DNA of 64,000 bases from Bryum argenteum. Its lineage: Eukaryota > Streptophyta > Bryopsida > Bryales > Bryaceae. A program made the position numbers and the translations under genes. Shown in pieces: positions 11,181 through 22,837 of this stretch. The notes beneath the pieces were generated by a model, which made no database searches, was not told where the DNA came from, and saw nothing but the letters and a program-made list of their open reading frames with translations. Every line of letters begins with the position of its first letter. Position 1 is the stretch's first letter. The stretch covers positions 18,139,495 to 18,203,494 of the forward strand of contig CM073328.1 in NCBI GenBank assembly GCA_037043015.1, given 5' to 3'.

Positions 11181-14100
11181 TCAAGATACCATATCATTTA
11201 CCACATCATCAAGCACTGATCCTTCTAGTCTGTCAACAGATGTGTGTTCTTCATATGTATAGTTGCCAGACTCTCCTCTCTTTACTTGTCTTATTCCATC
11301 TGCATCGAAGTATAAGCCATCTTTGAATGAATATCCTGAACCAAAAGTCTCATGGAATGAGGCAACTAACTTGACTAAGTACCGCCATGTTTTCCCTGCA
11401 TCATGGAACCTTGCTCCACTGGATCTCTCCAGAAACCTTCCAACCAATCTCTGCATGACTTGAAATTGATCAACAATATAATCTCCGGCTTCCATCCCAA
11501 TAGAAAGACTATCTTCTTGGGTCTGTGAAACTCTATCGTTGTGCTCTATAGTCTCTTCGCCATCCGTCTTCATCCGTAGTATTGTCTTAGTCGCTGCAAC
11601 TTCAAATTGAGGTGTTGATGGAATAACGGTCAATGTATAAGTTCAGTCGACAGTCCTTCAGATTCTGGTTCCAGTACTGAATCGTATTTCAATATCGTAA
11701 AATCGGTCCCTCCTTCTCCCTCTTCTGTTGCAACTTCTTCATCATCTTCATAACCGCCACTTGCTTCGGGAGACTCATTATGTTTAGAAGTGGAGATTGT
11801 TGGTGTTCGGTCTCGTGGCCTTCTTGTATGAAAACTTAAGCGTTCGTACTCGGCTTCCGTATTGTCATACGTTAGAGTTATTGGAGCACCCTCACTTGTT
11901 GTCCCATTGCCGACCCAATTTCCCGAAGTCATTGTAACTCTTATTGGCATTACAACTTGGTCTCCTAACTTTTATGATAATTCATCATGGATAAAGGAAT
12001 CCTCCTTCCTACAATCTTCAATGACAATGACGACGTTCCCTTTGAACGTTGAGATCAATATTATTGAGACGGCAGTTCCGATGTTACATGCTACTAGAAA
12101 CCAACCACGAGACATGTATGCTCCGACCAAGCTTTTAACTTTATTAGAGATCTCTCGAAAAGATTGGCTTCAACTAGTCTTCTCGGATTTCTACGGCGGT
12201 CGTGGAACATTAAAGGAAGTGGTACGGTCGAAGCTACAATATACAAGTTGGCTGTTGAATTGGTGGGATGATGTAGGTAAATAAGAACATTGCGAGTAGC
12301 TTCCACCGCCTGAATAAAAGAGCCAACATCTTGGATACTTTGTGGATAATCCTTTGAAGTATATCGGAATATTGAACATCCGCGTAAATAAGAAAAATCC
12401 ATTGGAAGCTTCAACTTCACCAACATATTCGTTGTGTATAATACTCTAGGCGGAAGTAAAAACACAACATTCCATCGTTCAACATTTGACATCCATAACT
12501 TCAACTCCTCAATGATTTTTACGTACTAAACTACTAATCATTTGTCCAGACATTGTCTCCTTATGGACCTCCACCCCGGCGACAATCTACAACCCATAGG
12601 TATTTATGCTTGAACAAGATAGTATATCAACGGAATAGCCGTCTCTTATATCGAACAAGAAGAGTGTCTTGTACATTATTATCGCCTGGTAACTTCACAT
12701 TCATTTTCCACTCCCAAGTCCGTGCGCTTAGTAGATCTTCAAATCCAGGCAGAGTATAGTAGCCGACTCCCCCTTGTGCAACATCCTCAAAATGGTTGCT
12801 GATGATTGTATGGATGAGGTTACGTATATCGTCGAGTTCAGATACATTCTTCACCTCAAGAGCGGCCCATGTAGTCTTTGTAATCGGATTCAGTAACGTG
12901 CCAAAATCTTAGAGTTGCTCTAGCCCCCGGGAAAAAAACTTTGATACACGTAAAACCAAGAACTCATCCGTAGATCTTGGTGACGCCGCCTTATTCTCCT
13001 CCATCTAATCATATTCTTAACCGCTTCTTTGCCTATAATGCACTCTACCGCACCGGAAAGAGTTTGCAGTTTTGGATCCTTTACTTCAACTCCATCAAAA
13101 TAATATTTTTAAGGGGATATTATACTATCCGGACTACGGCTTTTGTTGCGTAGGACTTTATAACAATAGTTAAATATATGGAATCTTGAATCCTACTTAA
13201 TGACTTAAACCATTCGCGAGTCATCCGCAATCGATTTGGCCGCGTATCCACAGTAATATCAAGATCCTTTTTGTGAGCTAACTCGTTCTATTTAGTCTCA
13301 TCACCGTTGCTATGAAACAAGTGCCCATTCTTATAGTCCTTGCATACTTGAAGAATCGCTTCAAAGCATTTGTCACTTGGATTCTAAGCCTAATGCGTCA
13401 AGTTCACCAATCTAGATGCCAACGTCTTTGTGGTGATAATTCCATCATCTTTAGGTTTTTTCTGGACAACAACAAGTGCAGTCATCAAAGCTCGTGCTTT
13501 GCAAACGTCGTCCGCGCGGATCAAACTATTTGGCTTGTTATAGTATTCCTATATTCTTTCGAAGCTTTATCAGATCCTAGCAAATTGTGGAAAGGTGTTT
13601 CTTCATATGAGCCGCCATGTTGAGCCTTAGTGACTTCAAGATGTACATAATCAGATCATAAAAAACCACAAAAGAGGACCTCCGCTTCATGAAAGTAGAC
13701 TCATACTCAAATCAGTTGAGCACCTATGTTCCGTAATGCTGATGTGCGAGCTTACAGGCAGCTACGACATGTTGACCATCAACAAACCTCCAAATTATGT
13801 GTTGCTGCAGCTACGTGTTCTTAGAAGCATGACTGTTGTGTTCAAAGGTCGAAGCGTACTAGTTATATATTTGTGTGAAATCTTATGAAGTACCTTCGGC
13901 TGGAAATGACACCCGCTCTATGTGAACTTGACCATCATCGGATGTCGTACGGAAAATGTACTTCACTAGACAAAGTACTAGCTTCTTGACTTCGTTCCTC
14001 TTGAGATGATCGTGTAGCATATTGTAAACTTCCGCCACCGTCTTCTCCAATAACAAACGGTAGTCTGTTTGTATAGGATTCCTTGGCGCAATAATTTAAT

Positions 14101-15226
14101 CAATATAGGCATTGAACTTAATCGCTCACAATAATGATCCTTTTGCAATCTCCGCTCTCGTAGATACAGGCCCATTTACAAATCGAAGTGGTGCAACACG
14201 ATAGACAATAGCTCAATCTTTATTTTGTCCATTAACATCCTCATTCGAATAGCATAGTGACTCATCATCCACTTGTGATATGTGCACTGAAGCTCCTGTT
14301 ATTGATGTTGAAGGTCTCTCATGACTTTGAAACGATCTTCGACCCGTACAAGAGACTTGATGTACACCGGTCGTTGATCTGCTTCTGACCGAATCTTCAA
14401 TGATTGCATCCGGTATAACCACGGATTGAGGCGTTTTACCTTCAACAACAGTCTCGCCACGGCGTGTTATTTAGCTGCTTTGTCCGCGCAATGATGGATT
14501 CTTTCCATATGACCTGTCAATAGCGGCATTAGAGGCAGTTAGCTGATTGTGGAAAGTAGACGCTATATTTTGAGAGGCGCTCCTAGTCTGCTTTGAAAGG
14601 CGACCACGTCTTTCAGCATAAGTAAGACCACAACTTAACATTAGTAGCCCGTGCCACCGGATGTTCTTGAGACGCTTCCTAAAAAATTGTTGCAAGAATA
14701 CTTGAATGTAATAATGGCTTACAATTCAAGACGTGCAGTTTTGCAAATACTCTGAAAATAGGGTTGTCTTCGATTGACACTGCTGGAGCTCTCTGGCTGG
14801 CTGCTTGGACCTGGTTTGCGGCTTTCAATGCCTCAAACTCTGTATGATCCTTTACGAGCCTCGTAAGATGCATTCTCTACTTTTGTCATAGTCCCATATA
14901 TGCATCAACATTCTTCCGCCAAACAACATGCACGTCCAGATGTGTAGATGTCCAACCCCTCTTGACCGCATCGATGTGATTCAGCAATCGTGTGGTCTTC
15001 GATAGTATTGTCGGAACTGGTTTAAAACCAACTTCTTCGAGAGTAATATCGGCTCCAATTCACAACCGGGTTCTGATTTGCACGTGATGTATATCTTGTG
15101 TGAAGGAAGAGTTTGCATTTTAATGATCCTGCCACACCTCTTCCATAATGCGGTTGCGTAATGTCCCTCGACGATAGGATAAATTGTAATCCATAATACG
15201 ACTAAGTTGGTATCTTCCGCAGTCAA
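11181..15226 (-). pseudogene. Degenerate partner gene with ParB-like motif and possible methyltransferase-like C-terminus
   Basis: Reading the minus strand from 15226 down, coding-like segments alternate with stops, frameshifts and possible introns. At about 13755-13790 a frame reads WRFVDGQHVVAACKLA, like the DGxH(R)..A core of ParB/sulfiredoxin-fold domains. Another segment near 15.1 kb (YPIVEGHYATALW) is similar but weaker. At 12.1-12.5 kb a longer stretch reads KLKLPMDFSYLRGCSIFRY and FIQAVEATRNVLIYLHHPTN, recalling the LHDNAMLLVVHPND segment of the MULE partner gene at 36.4 kb. Next comes KGNVVIVIEDCRKEDSF, resembling a methyltransferase VxxE.D strand. The C-terminus is acidic (GGYEDDEEVATEEGEGG) and ends at 11181. 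The overall identification is tentative; a profile search is needed. The gene is clearly non-functional in this copy. Confidence 0.35.
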
Positions 15227-15597
15227 TCACCAATCGCGCTCAATCCACGACATTTGAGGAATAGTCTCTTTCATATTGCAGTCTTCGAAACTCAAATGTG
15301 AATTTGAATATGCAACAATTAAAACAATAAAAACCTTCACTTTTATTATACGTAAATGTTTATTTTTAGAGATGGAGATTAGGTGTAGCATATTGAAAAA
15401 AATAATGCAAACATACGAAGTCAAAAATTCTCAATTTATGTTTTATTGTTTTGTGAACTTTACATGTTCTAAAATCTTTGGACAAATAGTAAAGAACTTG
15501 GAGGATTAAATCACATCTTGTAGTAGAAAAAATTGAAAAGCGAAAAATTTTAAGATCTTTAAGTTTTAGGTGGAGTAAAACAAGTGTTAATGGTACC

Positions 15598-15859
15598 TTG
15601 CCAAAAGATGATTTACCCCAAGTCTACACATTTTGACACCTTTTTGGGCAATCTACAAAACAACCTCTTATTTTCTCTATATATCTTTAATAATCCAGAT
15701 TTCTCAATTTTTATTCTTTCCGCTCCAAGATATGATGTAAACTTTGCATTGTAAATATGCTACACCATTGTAACATCCAAAACACCGAAAAACATCAAAA
15801 AATTGACCAAAAGATGTCTCTAAAAAAATATCGCCCCATTATCCCACGTCTTTTGGCAA
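15598..15859. repeat. Possible small inverted-repeat element
   Basis: TTGCCAAAAGATG at 15598-15610 and CGTCTTTTGGCAA at 15847-15859 are inverses with one mismatch and enclose about 236 bp of AT-rich DNA. No clear target duplication. Could be a worn MITE or chance. Confidence 0.3.
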
Positions 15860-16027
15860 TTCCTAATCCAATTTGAATATTTTAAAGGCCTCAATGGGCG
15901 GAGGAGGGCTTGGGAGACAATCTACACACTCACCGCAAGCGCCGCAGCGATAATCTTCAGACACTCACAACGAGCACCTGTGCAGCATTGCAATTTCGGA
16001 GAAGGGAGAGGACGCTCTGCGCAACAT

Positions 16028-16140
16028 CGGTGATACTCGTTGATCGATACTGGGATACTGTCAACGCTGTCGATACTCTCGACGCTCTTGATACTGTCAC
16101 TACTGGGATACCGTCGATACTGTCGACGCTGGCTGGTCGA
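16028..16140. repeat. Degenerate GTCGATACTG minisatellite
   Basis: Repeated short units built on GATACTGTCGACGCT and GTCGATACT run through this stretch, between the two divergent genes of the decayed element. Several units contain GTCGA...TCGAC half-palindromes. Confidence 0.6.
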
Positions 16141-16399
16141 TATGCAACGCTTCTACAAGAAGCTCGCTGGTCGTGAACGGCACCTACTTCGTTGACCCCC
16201 TAACTCTAACCCTGAGGTTGACAGCTTACGTGCTCATCACTCCCGGCAAGTGCCGCAATAGCCACCCTGGCTGGTACGTGAACGGCTGGTTGGTGCGGAC
16301 GAATGCTCCTACAACCTCGACAATACCTACCTCTTTAATATAGAACAACATTTTCACACATTGTCGGACAAGGTGACAAAATGAAGACTTATTTGATAA

Positions 16400-17400
16400 A
16401 ACTCAAAGATCTTCAATTCTTTCTTAATTTTTCTTTCAGTACAGGGTGATGGTCTCGTTGGGGTACCCAAAAAGGTTGTCCCATGAACAATTGCACTCTA
16501 TGCTGGTGTGACAAACATATCCATTTTTAAACTGTAATACAATAAGACTTCATTAGATGTGGTTTTAGTTGTCTAAACTTATAATGTATCAAGAAAAAAA
16601 ATTAAAAATTAAAAAAAATATTTTGAAGTAATTTTATTTAATTTTTTAGTTGAAAAAGTAAGTCATGTCCCAATAACCTAAAATCCATAGAATCAAGCAA
16701 ATGGAATATCAACCATTTTTATTTTAATATGATTTTTGAATATGACCTACATCTTCTTGTATGGAATACAAAATAATTTATTTAATAATAAAAAAATTAA
16801 TTCATTGTGCACTATAATGCCTGCAAATCCCCAAATTCAACACTTTTTCCCTCATCTATGAATGGATCCAAAAAAAATTAAAAATCTAAAAGAAAATCTA
16901 TAGGCATATATACTTTGATTTCAGTGAGGTGCATGTTATTTTATTTTCTATTTTAGGGTCTTTTTACTTGATTAAAATGACTAAATTAGACAAACTTTGG
17001 AGGCTTTCAATAAAAATAACCTAATTAGTGTGTCCAAAAAGTGATACCCCAAGCTTACCATTGCCCTACAAGATGAAGTGTAAAACTTCTATTTGTTTGT
17101 TTAGGGGTTCAAGAGAACCAAAAGTATAGGTTATGACATATATGTAACCTTTGTACAAAATTCAACGGCCGGTAGTGAGATAGATGTGATTTGGGTATAC
17201 CCTAATAATACGTAGGAATATGTACATTTATATCTTTCTAATGTCCATACATTGTGACAATCATATAAATTTAACTCTGAATTGTAGTAGAAGGTGAACA
17301 CATGGCACTCTGTCCAACATCAAGTTTGTCACAAGATTTATATCCCTCACATTAGCCAATTCTTACTCTTTTATTACTATTTCTGAATATCAGGTTGATA
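16400..17400. other. AT-rich spacer between divergent element genes
   Basis: Very AT-rich sequence with A and T runs and no coding signal. It probably held the divergent promoters of the element. Confidence 0.4.
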
Positions 17401-17417
17401 ATCAAGCGATAGCAACT

Positions 17418-20245
17418 ATGATGAAAATTGATACAATAGGAACCCATGTCGTAATTAGAGACATCCGAGGAGGTGATATCTTGTTCAACAGCTCAATAGG
17501 TTCACGATTACTACGGGCAACACGAGCAAGACAACTACGTGATGGATTAGTTGAGATATGTATCTCTCAACAAAATAGTACTAGGGTAGAATTGCTTTTT
17601 GATACCGGAGTGGTAGTTGGCATGGCGATCATGGACAGTGCATTCAAAGTGGCATGGAATTGAACGGAATGAGATTGTTTCTCTCCGAGGTGGCCGTACG
17701 TGTCACTGATGTAGATGATGAATTATATTGGACCAGAGATTTAGTTGGAGAACGTTTAGGATTGTCTAGGGGACTGAGGATTTGTTGGGACCGCTCTTTG
17801 GTATATGCAGAGGCTTTGGAATCCAATATTATGGATGCATGAAGGGAAGAGGGATCTCAAACGCCACATGTACCAATGATGACTTCGATATTTGATTTCC
17901 ATGAGGAGTTTCACACACCGGGCTCCAATGAGACATCACAAAGAAGTAGTCAAGCTTCAAAACCCTTGAAATCCCGTACGTGAAAATTCACCATTTATTC
18001 TACCTCCTTCTAACAACATCGAAAATCTACCACATGGTGATGGGTTGGCATTTTTAAGACAAATGCGCCGACGATATTTAATGCAGGATAGGACAAGGCG
18101 AGTCGCAAGGAAGACAAGACGAGCTGATGGTGCACAAATAAAAGTAACATTGATAAGGGTGCAAGATGCAATAGCAAAAGGATGACGCAAGAGATATTGT
18201 TTAATAGATGTTCCGACAAGGTATATCTTCGATGTGCGATATAATGTATGGGGTCTAAATATCCAATCTGGAGTACATGGGTGAAGCAATTGTTGGTTTT
18301 GTTCTATACACAAATTGATGGAAATCATAGAGATAAGTTTGTGACAAAGTTGGAAGGCAAAGAGGTTTGCAATGCGTGCTATGCTGCTCTAGCAGTTGGA
18401 TATTCACAACAACATTTCAAAGACTTCGAAAAGAACTGTTTGATATATGACAGGGTGACGGCTATTCACGGTAATACTCTTTGAGATCCAGTTAGAGAGA
18501 GTACTAGAATGTCTGCTGCTACTGAGACATGCTTTTAGTGCTTCGTGGATGAATTCAGTTGTCCTCAACCCCACCGATCCATTTGTCGCAAGAGTGACAT
18601 CGAGGTCCTGGTGCTTTTTCTTCCTTCGATGAATACAGTAAAATCTAATGTAGTCAACTCCGCGAACGAGGAGGTGAAGAGAATTTGCAGTGGCGAAACC
18701 ATATCCATGAGCTCATTCCAAAAGATGTGGCTTTTGAGGTATCCTCATGTCCAAGTATTCCCGCTCTCTAGGTTCACAAAATGTTATCATTGTTGGGAGG
18801 ACAAATTTGTTATGGAAGAGAAAACCAATGCCGATGCCAAGATAAGGATCACAAAGGTGTTCATGTTACATGTGCTCAACCAAATGGAAGAACGTAGACA
18901 TTATTGGATATTCAAGAGGTCTTGTTATATCAACCCTGAGATGTTCATGCGTATTATAGTAGATGGCCTGGATCAGAGTACAACTATGATACCCCAAATA
19001 CGTCAGACCATGAAGAAAATCGAGCACCGGTTCGTGAGGACCCATCTATACGGGGCCTTGGTGCATGGAATTGGATTGTACAGTGATGTGTGGTTCGGAG
19101 CTCATTACAAGCATGATAGCAACCAAGTCGTGAGCACATTATTACATGTGATAGGGGACGTATTAACGAGGAAGAGATTCTTGCCACCGACATTACGCAT
19201 CCAAGCAGACAACTGCACACCCTAGAACAAAAATATTTATATGTTCGCAATGTGTGCAACTTTGGTTGGATTAGAGTTCTTCCAGGAAGCAGAACTGTCG
19301 TTCCTCATTGTGCGTCATATGTACGAAGATATTGATCAACGATTTAGTTGTATCTCAAACACTGAAACACCTTGAAGAGGTCAGATGTGAACTCTTTAAA
19401 GGAAATGTTTACTCTTATTGAATGGGGAACTTCCCACATAGAGGCAATTGTAAGCGTACGACTTTTAGAGAATGTGTGGAATTGTAAAATGTTTGTAACC
19501 CCGCACCTATTGACATAATCGGATTCATTGGTTGGCATCACATTTCCACACCACATGAGATTCTATTGATCTATTCTAGCAATCGAGAGGATGCTTGTAA
19601 GCTCAAGGTCCAACATAAGCACTATTGCAAGGATGCTTGAAGACAAGGGATCAGATTTTGAGATCCATTCCAAATAAGTTCGAACTACCCGATTTTGCGA
19701 CCTTATATGCGGCGGATGAGCGGGAGCTGAAGACGTAAGACGATTTTATTGCGTATAAGGATATATGTATTCAAAGATTGCAATACGTGAAAGTCAACGG
19801 TGATGCAAATTATAAGGCACAGAGGTTGAAACAATATATAGCAGAGTTTCCAAAAAAAGACGGCAACGCCGATCATGAGTCATCACCGTTTTGGCCATCC
19901 TATGAGTCCAACGCCCAACCTTCAGGATGCTTCTCTTCGATACCGAGGGAGAATACTATTGCTGAAACTCACGAGATAACCGTTGTCGATCAAATTGTGC
20001 GCATGCTCTTGAGTCCAGAGGCTCGTAGATACTTTGGTCCACAATACAACGCTATGCGAATTGCATGGAGTCCTTGTGGAAGCCATCCGATGAGAGGCAT
20101 AGTTGGGTATCAAAGGAGGCGTGTATCTTTTCATGGTTTGACCAACTACCCGTATTGGTGAATGTCGTTTAACCATCAAAGAAGCGCATAGTACACAGAG
20201 TGCAGGTAGAGAGGAGAGTTTGTATTCCTCAATCCACAAATGCAC
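17418..20245 (+). pseudogene. DDE-type transposase relic with HTHEDID-like motif (DUF7869-like)
   Basis: The longest intact piece (18545-19225) reads IIVDGLDQSTTMIPQ, then a VRTHLYGALVHG segment and PPTLRIQADNCTP. Just past a stop it continues NKNIYMFAMCATLVGLEFF, then LSFLIVRHMYEDIDQRFS. This series (DGxDQSxxxxP, QxDNCxxxNKN, FLxVxHxxEDIDxxFS) is that of a widespread transposase-like family annotated as DUF7869 in plants, animals and protists, with acidic residues in DDE-like order. Upstream, GKEVCNACYAALAVGYS (18359-18409) matches the cysteine-containing N-terminal segment of such proteins. The family and function are inferred from motif memory. There are at least one internal stop and several frame changes, so it is inactive. 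Confidence 0.55.
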
Positions 20246-20299
20246 ACATTCTGGAATATATAGCCATGCAAACGGAAGCTATTGACGATGAACACTTAC

Positions 20300-22731
20300 A
20301 GGCAGCCTAAAATATGAAATACCATTGGGGAGTAGATTAAAATGATAGTACATTTACCTTGCTTTGTGTGGTAATTGATATGAAGTGTTTATGTATGAAC
20401 GAGTTAAATGTACCCGGTGAAGGTACAGTAAGAGACGTATAGTTAGAAATGATTACAAGGATTGGAGTAATAACAATATTTGTATCTACAAGTATACTTA
20501 CAAATCTATCATGTTTATTATTTTCCGGGTACTATGTGTCCCGTCACAAGTAGGTCTTCTCCATATCTATTGACAAATATTACAAATGATTCTTGAGGAC
20601 ACTAGGTAAAACTACTTATTCTCTAACATGTATTATTGTACAAAAACTATATGATTTTCAACTAGTGGAATTTTTTATCAAAGAGCCCACTCACCAAGCC
20701 ATATATTTGGTTTTTGAAGTGCACATTGGAGATTATTTAGAGAAGTGCACTTTTATACGTACAAGTGCACAATTGCTTAATTGAGTGTTTATATCTCCTT
20801 TATCCACCGTTGGATTTTACTCTATTTTTTGGGAGAGATTCCAATTAGATTTCAGTTTTAGTGGTAGGAACCTTGACAAATCGAAGATGTATTGAAGATA
20901 AGGCATAGATTTAAGTGCAAAGGGTCAAGTTTTGGACTATGTTTCCTTTGTAAAAAAATTGGCACTTTTTACCATTGCAAGGTTATTATTTGCACATTAA
21001 AAATTTTCTCATGGATTTTCTTTGTTCAAGAGTGTTATTAAGATGAAGGTAAACATCTTTGTAGTTGGTGAATTTTTGATTGCAATAAGTATATTGGTAG
21101 CATTTTCACTTCAAAGTGAAAATGTTGAGATTTTGTGATGTTCTTTGAGTACTAATATGTTGTGATCATGCAATCAAGGTCTCATGACTCAAAATTTAAC
21201 CCACATGATGAACAAGATGTTTATTACAAGATTATACGGTTGAGATTGAAATAACTTACCTTCGTTTCCATCAATGACTCTTATATAAGAATGTGTTCTT
21301 TTTTTCTACCAATGAGTCGAACCATTTAGGGATTAAGTATTTCATAAAAGGTAGTAACACTTATGAGCCATTGAGGGGTACTCATACCTTCCAAGGGATT
21401 GAGAAGGTTATCAAGGAAACATCATCTTTATGAAAAAGAAATATTCCTATTATTTACAATAAGAGAACTCGAAGTGGTTGTATTCTTCACGTGTACTTTT
21501 TAGAAAGGAAGTCCTCAAACAGCAAAGACATGATATGAAGGGGATAGGGAAATATTCTCTTTGCTCATAAGCATAAAAATTTATGTGTAGAAAATATAAT
21601 TCTTTGACCTCATTCATGTATTGAACAATATGACTATTATAGAGTTAAAAGCAGCAATTGGATATTTTGGAACTTGGAACTGTACACTGATCATCCACCT
21701 GGTGGATTGTTGAGCATTTACGAGCCAGATGGCCCGATTGTCGCTATTCACCTGCTAGTCACACAAAATTGTCACATGCTGAAACTCATTCACACACGTG
21801 AACAAGTCAAGCATATGACCTTTTCACACTGGATATAGAGCTACTGTAAGATGTTGTTTAGCAGTTTTATTTCCTCACATCTAATTACAGTCTGAGAGAA
21901 CTGGTTTTTCACTTTAGAAAAAGTTGGTCGGTTGGGTCTCGATCCGTGCCTATCCTCATTTTTAATTTTGTGCTTCACAAAGATTCGTATACCTACGGGG
22001 CACCCATCATGATACTTTAAAATGCATGAAATTTCACCAATTTTAGCAAGAAAGCTTAACAACAAAATCCGTTCGGTTATCGAGGAGGACACCTTACTTG
22101 TCAAATCTGCATGCTGAAATACCCTGTTATGGATGATGTCAGATACCGAATGCATGTTGATGCAATGAAGGACATCACCCAAATGGGTTGGATTGAGCTG
22201 ATACGATGGTTTGTGGTCGATCCTGTTTCTACTTTTGCCGCATTGCTGCACATGTTTCATTCTCCTGAGTTTGGGTCTTTCTCAAGTTCTGGTCCAATTG
22301 CAGATTCAGGAGCAAGTGAAGATAGTTTGAAGCTCTGGGGGAAAGGACAAAGGCTCGAGCCCACAGTCTGCACCCTTCTCCGGGATCCACCACTTCTTAG
22401 ATTGGATTCCTTCCACATGCTTACATCTCACTATCCTCCCAGATTCTTGTCAAGACACGTGCCTCCCTCTCAAGTTACTTGCAAACCATTTAGCACATTA
22501 ATTTGGGGAGAGTAGCACCACATGCAGCTGTTGTGGGCGCTTATCGTATCCATCTCCGTTGCCACGACACACACACTTTGGACTCTTTTCTAGCCTACCT
22601 CATTGCATGTCATCGTAAAGACTCCTGTTACTTGAATCATAACTTACCATGTCGCACTCTTTCAACTCGTCGAGAATTCAGTCAACCATGAACCAGGTCC
22701 CTCTAGTGTTGATACCTACCTCTGAAAATAC
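20300..22731. other. Intergenic DNA without supported genes
   Basis: AT-rich, with scattered short frames. Overlapping frames of 130-140 codons on both strands at 21841-22515 show no family motif and no codon pattern I trust, so I do not call them. Confidence 0.4.
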
Positions 22732-22733
22732 TA

Positions 22734-22835
22734 CTCCCTCTGTCCCATTATGATTTTCTGGTAGGTTCTCTCAAATCTACCTTTGGAGGTAGATTTGAGA
22801 GAACCTACCGGAAAATCATAATGGGACAGAGGGAG
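22734..22835. mobile_element. Stowaway-like MITE (foldback)
   Basis: The termini CTCCCTCTGTCCCATTATG and the inverse CATAATGGGACAGAGGGAG form 49-bp arms with one mismatch around a 4-bp loop (102 bp total). Both ends are flanked by TA (22732-22733, 22836-22837). TA duplication plus CTCCCTC-type ends is the Stowaway (Tc1/mariner) signature. The near-identity of the arms suggests recent insertion or arm homogenisation. Confidence 0.85.
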
Positions 22836-22837
22836 TA

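Larger units (their letters stand above)
11100..20300. mobile_element. Decayed large DNA transposon with two divergent genes (approximate limits)
   Basis: A minus-strand gene relic (about 11.2-15.2 kb) and a plus-strand DDE-type transposase relic (about 17.4-20.2 kb) diverge from a 2-kb AT-rich spacer. The layout matches the two MULE-type elements further right (partner gene minus, transposase plus). I could not find terminal inverted repeats or target duplications, so the limits are those of the coding remains and the joint membership of the two genes is inferred. Confidence 0.45.

Noticed and set aside
21841-22515. Overlapping 130-140 codon frames on both strands
   Set aside because: Neither shows motifs, introns or homology I can recognise; overlap on opposite strands suggests chance.
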